From Rhyzopertha dominica (lineage: Eukaryota; Arthropoda; Insecta; Coleoptera; Bostrichidae), in the NCBI GenBank assembly GCA_025024175.1, contig QCXZ01000041.1, forward strand, positions 13,635,786 through 13,699,785: DNA of 64,000 nt, given 5' to 3'. Shown in pieces: positions 35,770-46,999 of this stretch. The notes below the pieces were generated by a model, which ran no database searches, had not been told where the DNA came from, and saw only the letters and a list, made by a program, of their open reading frames with translations. The translations under genes were made by a program, and so were the position numbers. Positions within the stretch are counted from its first letter, which is position 1. Each line of letters starts with the position of its first letter.

Positions 35770-36235
35770 ATTTAACATTTACCAAGCATTTATTATATTT
35801 TACTGAAAATTTACTAATTGAGGAAGCATTCGAATCTGATACTGAGCATTCCTTAAATTAATCGAACATCTATTATTTATTTAACGAATATTTTTAATAA
35901 TTCAGGAAACATTTGAATTAGTTACTGCATATTCGTTACATTCATCGAGTGTCTATTATATTTATCTAATATTTATTATTTTAACTTGCATGTAAAATTT
36001 ATACCGAGCATTCATTACATTTAGTGAGCGTCTATGATGTTTATTGAGTATTTGTTATTTAAACATGGGTGAAAATTTTATATTGAGTATTCATTACATT
36101 TATCGAGCGTCTATGATATTTATCGAGTATTTATTATTTTGACCTGCGTGAAAATTTTATATCGAGCATTTATTAGATTTATCGAGCGTCTATTTATTTT
36201 TATCGAATATTTAGTTTTTTGTCATGCATTTGGAT
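35770..36235. repeat. Degenerate tandem array, unit about 78 bp
   Basis: Units starting with GAGCATTCATTACATTTA and containing TCGAGCGTCTATGATATTTATCGAGTATTTATTAT recur near 35848, 35926, 36004, 36083 and 36161. The spacing is 78-79 bp and the copies diverge toward the left. No coding sequence is seen. Confidence 0.75.
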
Positions 36236-38875
36236 AAATTAACTGGAAAATGCAATATGCGTTGTAAATAAAATATCGAACAATTAATTTGTTCCCATTA
36301 ACTATCAGCTGGGATGAGGTTGAATGACAACAATATTATTAGCATGATAACACTATAAAATTCTTTATCTAGAGGTTACTTGAAGCTTAAGATAAGATTT
36401 TTGACCTGCTGAAAAACAAAAAGCATCAGGGGCGACCCTAGGCAAGTGCAAGTGGTGCAAAGAACGCGGCTCTGCACCAACTCCCGCCCCGCGCTCCGCG
36501 TAAAAATTGTGGATTTGCCAATATACCAAAAATGAAAAAAATACCTGCACTACAAAATTACACAAATCAAGCATTTTAAATCAGTATCGAAAATGAATAT
36601 GATGCATAAAGTGACAAAACTTCTCAATTTTACCGGCTATCGAATCTTATTTCGCATCTTCTTTAGTATCATACTGCGTCCTCTGCATTTATTTTACAAT
36701 AGGTATGGTATCCATTTAATTTTGAAACTACTGATTATAATATCTATTAACCCTAAAAAGATCATTGTTGGAATAGACACATACCACAAATTAATAAAGT
36801 CACACGACTGGTTTACTGTTTTACTCGGAAATTTTTCAGTTTTGAAAACTACTTAATTTTTACATAATTACATAAAATTAACTGTTTAAAGTACCTAGGT
36901 ACATGATATGCGTTTAAGGCTATATCTATACTTCGCGCTATTTTTCAAAAGGTGAAAATATTTTTACCACGGCAATAGAAGCTGCAGATGACGCCATATA
37001 GGTTTACTACTACCAGATATATAGATAGCCATCACTGACATATAATAAAAAATGCATGTATATGCTATGCTGTCTGCACCGCAACCAGCTACAGATAGAT
37101 CTATTCGCTGTCATTACAGCTCATCAGTGTAGTTTAGGTCTAATGCAGATAGCATTGGATAGAACTATATACCAAAGGTTTGGTATACTAACATATAGTT
37201 CTATTATTCAAACATGCTGCGCGAATTTGATGATAACAGATCAAGTCAAGAACGCAAGAACACACCTTGTTTAATAATTGTACATAAATATTTAAGAAAT
37301 CCTCATGTGCATAGATAGCCCTTTAATTACCTTGTAAGCGACAAGCATTGTAGCCACCTTTAAAGAAAAAAAAAACGATTTTGAGCAAGGCAGGACGGAG
37401 ACTTAATAAAATATGGTTACAACTGCTAATTTTTAATGCAACACAAGATTTTACAATTAAAAATAAGCTTTTACAACATTTATTGATCCTGAAATGAGCT
37501 AATTGATTATTACAGTGACTTAATGTGAGATTTTGATCATTAATCCTAATATTAAACTTAATGTTAAATAAATAATAATATTTAGGTAGTTACAAATTTT
37601 AATGTGTTAAAATTATTACTGCACACTGCACTTAATCATATTGAATTTGAAGCTTAGAGCATGCAAGTTACGCAGCTTGCGCAGTCGCCAACCGCATTAT
37701 AAATCTCCAGGTTATACTTTGAATCGTTATTTATCTTCAAATAACAAATTTTACCAATTATAATGTTATTAAACCTACATATAACACATACAGATTTCGC
37801 AAAAGTACCTAAATAGTCCTTCATTTAGGGTTCACTCTACTTCGTGCAAAATATTTGGCAATTTTCAACCTTCTAATTTTCATTCTAGTTTTGAATTTGT
37901 GAAAAATCTGGGTTTTCTGATAAAGAACATAGATTATTAAATGAGGGATTGTAATTTGTTCCATCAACAAAAAACGTTAACATTAATGATATCATTTAAT
38001 TTGCGGTTGATTGTGATACTATTTTTGAAAATCTAAGTTATGAAATTAAGTCATAAAATTCTTTATTAAAACTGAGCCAAATATGCAATCCTTGTTAATA
38101 TAATCACTAAAGAGGAATATTCTTGGGTAGACATGGTGCATTCAACATTTTTCATAGATAAATAGTAGATAATAAGTAAACACAAGAATTTAAACATTCA
38201 CCTGCTTGTAGACACCCGATTTTACCCCAATAATCTGCGATAAAAAGAACAATTCCAGTAAAGGAGATATACTAGAGTCAACGGAAGCGGTGTGTTGGTG
38301 TGGCCATTTCTCAGAAAGAAGAGAATATTAGAAATCTCTAAAGCCTTGGCTTTTCACATGTGTTTACTTACTCTGGTAACCTCTTGCGAACTAACAATAC
38401 CTACATCATGAGGATTAGATGTTACTCTTAAGTCAATAAAGTGTTTAAGAGATTTAGTGTTATACTAACAACATACGGCAAACTGCGTATGCTGTACTAA
38501 ATACCAGTCGAAAAACTGTATTTAAAACACGAAAATCACATAAAACTCAAGAGTATTGATAGAATGTGCGGGCACTTTACCAATCAATAAAAAATATTAA
38601 ACAATAAATATTAAATTTTATTTAAGCATTCAAATAAAAATTTTGTATTCGTTTACTAGACATAAATAATTTTCGTTTATTCGAAATTGAGTATACCTAT
38701 TATTCGAAAATATTTTATACGAAGATTCGCTCTGTTGTCTGCCATAGTTTCATTCAATGTGTGGTAAACATTTCCAACACCAGTTTAACGGAAAGGGCGT
38801 TAACACAGCAAAAATACCAAGTTCTAGCCCATTTTCTCAGGTCATAAATTAGATGACTCGAGTAATCTGGGGAAA
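36236..38875. other. Intergenic DNA
   Basis: No gene recognised. CAGGGGCGACCCTAGGCAAG at 36427 resembles the end of a hAT-type element, but no inverted partner was found. A short inverted pair, AGAACTATAT...ATATAGTTCT, at about 37162-37204 could fold into a small hairpin. Confidence 0.35.
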
Positions 38876-39222
38876 ACAATGTTCCTTCAGCTCGCGGCGA
38901 TGATCTGGCCGGGCAAAGTAGCGCCCATAATCGAAACGGGGCTCTCGTCGAGGGGGCGGACGTTTAGGGAGGCTATTACAATGCAATCTAAAGGTTCATT
39001 GTGTCTCTGCGGTGGAGGACCGTGTTCGCCCTATCTAACAAACATTGTGGCATTCAATAACCTGTTAGGGCGACGTGTCCTGAACGCACCAACGAATGAC
39101 ACAATTCAGAAGCGTCGATAAGATGATTTTAAGATCGGTGAAGGGTTAAAATAACGTACGATCTTATAAGTGAAATCAAATGTGATGTTTCCTTTTTAAG
39201 ATGTCGTTTGTTATGTGTACAT
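38876..39222 (+). other. GC-elevated island with an 80-codon frame, unrecognised
   Basis: The frame from 38879 (MFLQLAAMIWPGKVAP...) is GC-rich with several Gly and Cys, but no domain is recognised. Splice signals are not evident. It may be an exon fragment or regulatory DNA. Confidence 0.2.
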
Positions 39223-39379
39223 GTCGTAGGCATATTGCAAAAATAGGCGTTTTATGAAACGCCTAGGCTCTTCGAAAATGACTGGGCTAAATGTAGAATG
39301 AAGCAATAACCAGCATGATTTGACGCATCGAGGTGTCTGGAGTAGGTTGTTTACATTTTCAAGTGAAGCCAACATAATA

Positions 39380-40722
39380 ATAATTTCCAAGGACGCTCAA
39401 CTGCAACAAACTTATGCTCCTTTGTTCAGTACTTATGAAATAATCTGAATAATAATAAACAAGTGGATACTGTGTATACAGACTTAACTAAAGCGTTTGA
39501 TGTTGTTAATCATAGAATACTGCTGTTTAAGTTGAAAGACTATGGATTGTGTAATGGGTTGATTTCATTGTTTCGGTCTCTTTTGGGGGAGAGAAGTCAG
39601 TATGTTGAGTATATGGGTTATGAATCAAAATTATATAGATCATTTAGTGGTGTTACCCAAGGTTCAAATTTTGGACCAATTTTGTTTACAATTTTTATTA
39701 ATGATGCGCTTAGCTTATTCAAAAGTCAAGTATTTGTCTACGCTGATGATTTGAAACTGTCTAAAACCATTGTTACTTTTGCTGACTGTCTCGTCCTGCA
39801 GAACGACCTGGATCATTTTGTCGAGTGGTGCCTCGTTAATAAATTAAAAATTAATTGTGACGAGTGCGTTGTGATTGCTTTCTCTAGGAAGGTAAATAAT
39901 AATTTATATAATTACACGATTGATAACACATCCCTTCAAAGGGTGCACCAAATAAAGGACCTCGGGGTAGTGATTGACGGCGCACTGTCATTTGTTCCTC
40001 ACGTCAATGAGATATGTAAGCAAGCAGTAAAAATGTTAGGATTTATCATTAGAAATACAAAAAAAATTTGCAAATATTACGTGCTTAAAAAAACTGTACT
40101 ATAGTTATGTGAGAAGTAAATTGGAATATTGTGCAATTGTATGGGATCCGTATTATGTTGTTCATATCAGAGCAATTGAACGTGTGCAACGTAGATTTTG
40201 CAAATATTTACATATTATGAAACACAAAATTTATCCAGCGAGAGACTATCCGCATTGTGAATTGCTTGCGGAATTTGGACTTGAATTGCTTCAATCTAGA
40301 AGACAACTATTCTGTGTTACATTTTTATTTAAATTAGTACATGGACGTGTATGCTGTTCCCAACTATTAGAGCAATTAAGATTTCGTGTACCCAGAGTAA
40401 GCGCACGTAATTCCAAAACGCTTGAATTATACCTATCCCGCACTAACCAGCACTTTCATTCGCCGATAAATAATATGAGCATACAATACAATGAAATATG
40501 TAATGATATTGATATATTTATTGAATGCAGTACTGCGTCTTTTGTTAAGAGTTGTTCCGTTGTATTAGCAAGTAGATTGTAATATTTATTTTGCTGTACT
40601 TTTGAGTTAATAATTATAGTTCTTTTTCTTTACATTAATCTTAATTTAATTTATTGTTATCATGCATAATATGTAACAGATGTTAATTAATTATCCTTGT
40701 GAACCACTATGGTCTGTTGGGT
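39380..40722 (+). pseudogene. Jockey/CR1-like LINE reverse transcriptase, 5'-truncated, single frameshift
   Basis: The reverse transcriptase of a non-LTR retrotransposon, which would prime DNA synthesis at nicked target DNA. The order is GRSTATNLCSFVQYL, then a stop at 39435-39437, VYTDLTKAFDVVNHRILLFKL, FSGVTQGSNFGPILFTIFIND, the catalytic FVYADDLKL (near 39740), LVNKLKINCDECVVI, and a C-terminal LEYCAIVWDPYY...IERVQRRF block (from 40109). The two halves are separated by one extra A in a run of seven at about 40090. The endonuclease half is absent, as usual for 5'-truncated insertions. The protein ends at about 40582 and a (TAA)n tail closes the copy. It sits inside the composite element and must be younger than it. 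Confidence 0.9.
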
Positions 40723-40723
40723 C

Positions 40724-40759
<36 letters not shown>

Positions 40760-40786
40760 TATTATTATTATTATTATTATTATAGT
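40723..40786 (+). repeat. (AAT)n/(ATT)n microsatellite, LINE tail
   Basis: About 11 AAT units switch at about 40758 to ATT units, giving a palindromic tract. It lies just after the LINE 3' end and is most simply its A-rich tail. Confidence 0.85.
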
Positions 40787-41018
40787 CACATTCTAAGGTG
40801 GAATTGGAGGAAAACAGAAACGTACAGTTGACCAGAGCAATACTCAATACATCGTGCGATTGCCTGTCTTCACGCGCATTAGATGGTCCACTGTATTACT
40901 GGTGTTTAGAATGTTCTGTATTGTTGAGTAGTGTGGTGTAAATTTATGCTTAAAAAGAGCTTATTGCGAACCGTGTAAGGACAAAGCGTATAAAAATTTA
41001 ATCCAGGTAATGGTGCAG

Positions 41019-41074
41019 ATGTGTCAAGTATGCAAAAACGTGGGCTCTAAGGAGAAAACCGTATCATTTCACCG
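41019..41074 (+). pseudogene. THAP zinc-finger N-terminal fragment
   Basis: From the ATG at 41019 the translation MCQVCKNVGSKEKTVSFHR matches the beginning of THAP domains (C-x2-C, then a Ser-Phe-His-Arg strand). It ends at an in-frame TAA. In genes of this family an intron often follows here, so it could be a first coding exon, but no donor site is evident. The rest of the zinc finger (Trp and C-x2-H) was not found downstream. Confidence 0.6.
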
Positions 41075-41855
41075 ATAAACATTGTTTAGGTTATGTTTGT
41101 ATTTGTTGTCATAGGCGTCGTTTGATAAATTTAGCGAAATTAGTTACTTTATAGAGGAACACTTTTATAAAATGTAATGAAGTTGATAGTGAAGGATTAA
41201 TACATATGGAAAATGATTACTGTTAGTGGTAGACGTTTTAAAAATAAATATTTGTAGGTAGAAGAAGAGAGCCGATGTGTTCAGAGTAAGTACTTTTCTG
41301 ATTTTATGTATTTCTTTTTATTTGACAATAAATTTCATTTTCGCAGTTTCCGATTTTTTTCCCTTATATTTCTGTGTGAAGAATGTCAAATGTTTTCTCG
41401 TTAAGTGTTGATTAATGATTACTAATGCTAGAACTCTGTTGATACTTTCATTCGACCAAAACTTTTTTCCTGCTTGTAACGAAATTAAATTAGTGTTTGT
41501 TGTACAAAAAGATGTTTCTTTGCTTTAACTGGAAGATTGTTCGAAATATTGTTGATGTACGCTCCGCTTTTGTTTTTAGTTGGAAGTTAAATTATCTCAC
41601 TGTTGATCCTTTTATAACAGTACGCCAGTATACTTGGAGGAAAACTGTATCTCCCCCTCGTACCCGCGCTCCCCTCACCCTCATTGGTCTTGGCGTCAGT
41701 TCGAACCGTATTTATGAATGAGATGTCGTGTCCTTCTAATAATATGTCAATGATTTCATGTTGCGCCTGATACATTTAGGCATTTTGCCATACGTCTAGG
41801 CGTTTTACAAAACGCGTATGCCAGTTTCGGCATATTTTAAAACAATGCCTCTCTG

Positions 41856-42242
41856 TTGCCGAAAGATTCTATTGAATATATAATGACCGAAAAAGATTTA
41901 GAAAGGGTCATTGGCGCACCACATAATGCTATGGAAACAAACAATATTCCACCAGATAATGAAAAAATCAATGTATCTGATTTTACTGAAATTGACGACG
42001 TAACGCTTTCCACTGTCACTATATCTACCCCAGAAAATGTTAATGGTCAAGTACTAAATCTTGAAAAAGTTCCGTCCTTACGTTTTACATGTTTTAAAGA
42101 CATAGATATTTTATATTCTGTTTTACACTTACGTGTTTCTATTGTATGTTTAAATGGAAACTTATGTAAACGGATTCCCAAATTTTTAATCGCGTTTGCT
42201 CTTTTTACATATAAGTACCTATGTATTTTTATTGCGTTTTAA
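41856..42242 (+). CDS. Acidic open frame inside the composite element, unrecognised
   Basis: The first 70 or so residues (MPKDSIEYIMTEKDLERV... to VLNLEK) are acidic, rich in Thr, Asp and Glu, and look like genuine coding sequence, such as the linker of a THAP-type protein or transposase. After about 42065 the composition turns hydrophobic and AT-driven, as in read-through of non-coding DNA. It lies between the inner inverted arms and may be a captured exon. No catalytic motif is visible. Confidence 0.3.
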   Translation: MPKDSIEYIMTEKDLERVIGAPHNAMETNNIPPDNEKINVSDFTEIDDVTLSTVTISTPENVNGQVLNLEKVPSLRFTCFKDIDILYSVLHLRVSIVCLNGNLCKRIPKFLIAFALFTYKYLCIFIAF

Positions 42243-42888
42243 TATAGGTAGGTACCTAAACAGATGCTCACATTTTTCATTATCAGAATGACGATATTGT
42301 TTGGAAACGTGTATCTCTTGTTTTGCATTCACATAATGTATTTTCATGTGTTTAAATAATTACGTCATCAGATAGAGTTTCTATCACTTGTCAGAATTAT
42401 GTTTACGCTTTTTTTATAAAACGCCTGATTAAGGTCGGCTTATTGTAAAATAGTGCTTGAGAGTGGCATTGTTCTAAAATACGCCCAAGTTCGCATACGC
42501 GTTTAGTAAAGCGCCTAGGCGTATAGCAAAACGCCTAAATGAACCAGGCGCAATGTCAGATCATGCTGCTTATTGCTTCACTTTACATTTAGCCCAGTCA
42601 TTTTCGATAAGTCTAGGCGTTTAATAAAACGCCTGCTTTTGCAATATGCCTACAAATCAGTTAAATAAAAAGTGTTTTAGAGGACCTTCTAACAGTAGAG
42701 CTATTCAGAAAATTGTGTTTTTATAATTGCTATTGATGGAAGAAATATTTACGCAATAGGCTTCTTTGATAGATACAACATATACATTTATCATATTACA
42801 TGCTACATGAAAATAAAGTACAGTATTAAGTGAAAGGTGCAAACGACAAAACCTTATTATTATAGGTATGAAAAGATTTTATTTATAA

Positions 42889-43104
42889 GATAATATTTTG
42901 TCGGATAGAGCTGTCTCTTAAAAACACTGACAAAAAATTAATAGTCTGACGTTTCGATTACACCTGTAATCTTTGTCAAAGACGAAGAACCTCAAAATTT
43001 GCCTGACACAAGTTCAAACAAAAACACCTGTAATCGAAACGTCAGACTATTAATTTTTTGTCAGTGTTTTCAAGAGACAGCGATCTATCCGACAAAATAT
43101 TATC
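42889..43104. repeat. Penelope-like terminal repeat, two inverted copies
   Basis: 42889-43022 is the reverse complement of the 6811-6946 repeat. 43026-43104 repeats part of it in forward orientation, so the pair forms an inverted repeat around a short spacer. Both arms contain CACCTGTAATC/GATTACAGGTG next to CGAAACGTCAGAC, and both end with the GACAAAATATTATCTT word. Confidence 0.6.
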
Positions 43105-43496
43105 TTACATTTATGGACGCTGAAAGCATTCACCCTCGTATAAGATTTTATTTACTTCGAATGAAATAACATTTTATAGGATGTTCAAGTTTCGATGCTT
43201 TCATAGAGTATATCTGTTATTATTTGGGCTACAGCGATGATATTTTTTACTTTTTTTAGATAAATTAGTGGAGCAAAACGGATTTTGGTAAACTTCTTTA
43301 GTTTTTGAGTTATAGTTTAAAACATCTAGATAAAGGGAAAACTGTTTCATATAGATCTTTTACGTGGAATCAAAAGAGTTTTTTGGTATTGGGAACACTT
43401 TTTTGGGTATAGACCAAACTTGTCTTTTTTAATAAAAAAAATTTGACATGCTTACAAAGAAAATCGCGCAATGATATGTGTTCTGGTAAAGGTCAA
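43105..43496. other. Intergenic DNA
   Basis: Nothing recognised. Confidence 0.3.
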
Positions 43497-44010
43497 TTCG
43501 AATCCAAAGACATCTCTTAGAGAAGCAGAAGTAAAGGTTGATGTATCAAAAGTGCGGACTAGAGAAAATCTGAATAATTATAAATTCATCCCACGCAAGA
43601 CAAAAATAATATACCATTTACATCCCGGTACCTAATTCCGAAAGACGAACCGCATTTCGCGATTGGTGTTTGGACAAAATTTGCACTAATAATAACTTTG
43701 GATTACTTTGGTCCGACGGGTACCACATAATGATGGTATTTTCAATCGGAATAGGAATCAATATCTTACTGCAGGGCGTCAACGACACAATTCTGAGGGA
43801 TATCTAAAGACTTTAAGTATCTTTATCTTGGAACTGTTAGACGATATTCATCTTGCGAGGTTGAGGAATATCTGGATTCAGCAAGGCCGAACATCTTGCC
43901 AAAATGCTGATTTGGTTACGAATTATTAAGAAGACCGCTCCTCAAATGGTCCGAACAATACACTGGCCGCCTAGATCTCCGGATCTACCAAATTATAAAA
44001 TCTAATTGAT
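43497..44010 (+). pseudogene. Tc1/mariner-type transposase relic (WPPRSPDL family)
   Basis: Decayed pieces in family order: NPKTSLREAEVKVDVSKV, NNYKFIPRKTKIIYHLHPG, RRTAFRDWCLDKI, LLWSDG with the first Asp, NDGIFNRNRNQYLTAGRQRHN, LARLRNIWIQQGRTSCQ in place of the QHDGAP block with the second Asp lost, and finally IHWPPRSPDLPNYKI. Several frame changes occur. It resembles the same broad family as the copy at 1.4-2.3 kb but is more decayed, and no terminal repeats were seen. Confidence 0.75.
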
Positions 44011-45880
44011 ATTTACCTGTTTTTTTTTAGATCTATCCCAACAATGCCAAAATCTCGTCTCGTTTTCGACTGGCGGCAGCACTATTCGCAGAATATCTAT
44101 CATTCTGTATGACCAATGGTAATTAATATTAATATTAATATAATATTAATATAACACTGGTAGATATATAACAGGATCCTTATATAGAAGTTTGTTTTTC
44201 CATGGCAGTTAATAATAATCTAACTTTAAATAGCTTATATTCGTGCTTACGCAAAATATTGAAGCACGTAACTTGCGTAGTTTAACTGGTTGGTGAAATT
44301 CAGATATATACATGTTTACTGCTACTGAAACTGCGAGTAGAGTTCATCTGCTGCCACTTTAGGATTCAGATAAGTTTTCATCTAGGCTTATTAGATCTAT
44401 CGTAATCTCGTCTAGAGAGCAGTTATTCGTTTATGATAGTATCTAGGCAGTCACATATTTAGTGAATTTTTATTAAAAATACAACAAAAATGACTGTAAG
44501 TATTTGATAAGTAGTTAGCAACTGCATTTCCTACACACTGTGTCTGGTCTTTAGCGCATTTAATTTAGTGTTTCACGCGTGTTTGATTTGCAGCAAATAA
44601 TTGCTTCTAATTTCTTGACTGATGGTAACTGGCCACATTTATGCTTCAAGAGTATACATATATGCATTTTACTCGTATTTATTGAATCTTGAGGAACAAG
44701 ATCTCCATAGAGCTAATAGATAGCCTGCCATTAGCAAGCGTTCAACAGCGTAAGAACGCTACCCATTCATCAATGCGGCGAGTACTTTTAAAAGTAACCT
44801 TTTCGTAGACCTTTATCTTTGTTTTTTCAGCGTCATATTTGTGTTATATCTTAGAAATGATATATTGTTTAAACCATTACAAATAATGCTTTCACATCCT
44901 AAAAAACAGAGTCATTCAGGACTTAATTAAAAAAGATCTCTCGAATAAAATCAATTTACAATTACAAGCAGTAGTAAGCGTATACTTATTTAGCTTTATT
45001 TTTATTTTATTTTTGCTTTCTAATGGTTTTTCATATTTTATATTGTTCCACTGCCCGTTCCTCACCATTTATCTCAATCACTGCAGCCAGAGCAGCATCT
45101 GGCTACACGGTCTAAAAAATTTGCTGCCAATTTATTTGTTCAAAGTGAAATAAACTTCAATATATGTACTTTTTGATTAGGGCTTTAGTTTTTCACAGTT
45201 CGCATGTACATAAAAGTCATTCCCATACTCACATACGCAAACAGAGAGTTTCCACATCACGTTCTTGTTCCTTAACTGTACATCTACTAAAAAACAAATG
45301 TACCTATTCTAATTTTTTTTCAAAAGAAATGCCCATAAAACTTTAAAAAGCAAACTTTTTTTAACAAACTTCATACCCAAACTAAAAACTGATACTTTTA
45401 TCTTTTATCCTTTTGAATAGAAGCGCGAGCATTCTCTATGAATGTGTGCTTCTGCAGCTTATTGTACTTGACTTAAGTATGAAAAAATTTGTATTCGTTA
45501 TTACTATGGAAGGAATGTGAGTTAATCACTATGATCTATAAAGTGTTTCAAAATTCAGGGGGAATGCACATATTCAGTTTTCTGGGGTTGTGTGGAAAAT
45601 AAAATATAATCTGCAGATGACAGCTATAAATGTCATTTGTCGTAACTACCAAACCAAGACATCTTTTTAATGCTCGAGTCTTAAGGCTTTATATTTTGCC
45701 GTAGAATACCTACATGCGTGACTAGAACCTGCTCATAAAAAATAAATTGTTGATCTTTCAAAGCATTCTAAAGATGTTGCCGTGTCCTCTAAACAGAGAA
45801 GAAATATTTGATTTCTTGGTCATGACAGTTTTGTTCAAGAATTCCACTTTCAGTTAGCATATTCAGATTCTTCCACGAAC
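44011..45880. other. AT-rich intergenic DNA
   Basis: No gene seen. A (TTAATA)n-like tract lies at 44120-44152. Confidence 0.4.
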
Positions 45881-46340
45881 TCAACAAGCAGCTGCTGCTT
45901 TCAGCTATACAAAAGCCATTATTCCGAGAAGCCGCGTATAGTTTCCTACTCTACCATTACTCACCCCAATCTAGCAAGTCCCCAAGTGCACCACCCGCCA
46001 ATTGCTGTATCAAAGCACAGTCGCATCGCCGTCGTCACCATGTAACAAACTAAACAGTGAATTGGAAGCTGAATCAGGTAATCAAGTTTGCCGGGGCATA
46101 TGAGTTGGTGTCACGCCCTCGTCACTCAGGCGTATCTCCCTGTTGTCCTTCCTTCCGTTCGCTAATTTGGCCTCGGATATGTATGTAATGCACTTTTATT
46201 TCTCTCGCTTCCTCAATTTTTGTCCGTTCGGACGATTTACAGTGCTCGTTTGCATGCCGTAATCGGACTGCTGGAGTTACATCACGAAAAGTCACCGAAA
46301 GTGTAAAGACAAGCCGGTTATAAAATTATTTATGTCAACC
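45881..46340. other. GC-elevated island
   Basis: CpG-richer than its flanks, with a donor-like CAG-GTAATC at about 46077. It could be the promoter and first exon of a gene or a conserved regulatory region. No protein is recognised. Confidence 0.2.
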
Positions 46341-46945
46341 GCGAAGCAATGATCTTCACACTCTCAGATAGTTTCCGAAATTCAGTCCATTTTATCACGT
46401 TTTATCACCCTGGCACAATGTCATGCTTTTTAAAGCATATCCTTTCTATGACATTGTAATTCTGTAGTTCTCAAGTCATCAGTGTACATCAAGGAAATTA
46501 TAGCGGACCTAAATTAGATCCTTGTGTCACTCCACTGATAACAGGAAAACCTGAAGGTCTACAACCACTGAACTAGAAATGCAGAACATAAAAACTAAAA
46601 TTAATTACTTTTTTAATTAATCAGCAAAAAGTTTTATAGCTATTTTAGTATTTAGCTTTCTTCCAGATTGATGTAGACACTTAGTACTTGTTGCATCTGA
46701 CTAGCACTATAATTATATTTCAAAAAATGTTTCGTCTATAGTAATGCAGTGTGTTTTATGCTATTTGATCTACTTAGCAGCAGAAATGACATAGGTACCA
46801 ATTAATTCGAAGTGTATAAACATATAAACTTGCCATTACTCTGTCTATATTCATTAGTGATTTATATAGGAGTTCAAGTGTATCTTTTATTTACATAAGG
46901 TAAGACGTTTTATCTATTTACATTTCTGTTTTCCACTTAAGTGTT
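46341..46945. other. AT-rich intergenic DNA
   Basis: Nothing convincing. A phrase read as SGPKLDPCVTP near 46500 recalls a LINE pol block but is too short to call. Confidence 0.3.
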
Positions 46946-46960
46946 TTTCGTGTTATCTAT

Positions 46961-46995
46961 CTGATGACGACCTCTGTAGAACGTCGAAACATGTC
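46961..46995 (+). ncRNA. Hammerhead-like motif of Penelope type
   Basis: CTGATGA is followed by one extra C, a GAC/GTC stem II enclosing an 11-base loop, then GAAAC-AT-GTC, the same second core strand plus minimal stem III plus cleavage-triplet layout as the pair at 24 kb. The flanks TGTTA (46951) and TAACA (46997) can pair as part of stem I. The extra C between core and stem II makes activity doubtful. AATAAA follows at 47007. Confidence 0.45.
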
Positions 46996-46999
46996 CTAA

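Larger units (their letters stand above)
39226..42653. mobile_element. Composite element with inverted outer arms, THAP pieces and an inserted LINE
   Basis: The outer arms 39226-39330 and 42546-42653 are inverted copies (GTAGGCATATTGCAAAA, AGGCGTTTTAT...AACGCCTAG, GAAAATGACTGGGCTAAATGTA). A second inverted pair, 41761-41853 and 42461-42553, is nested at the right side. All arms are built from words such as CGCCTAGGCGTTTT. Between them lie a Jockey-like LINE, a THAP exon-like fragment and an acidic ORF. A matching target duplication outside the arms was not found. THAP-containing DNA transposons (P or Kolobok groups) are candidates, but the class is unproven. Confidence 0.6.

Noticed and set aside
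46480..46560. LINE pol-like phrase SGPKLDPCVTP
   Set aside because: Too short and without neighbouring pol motifs. Could be chance.
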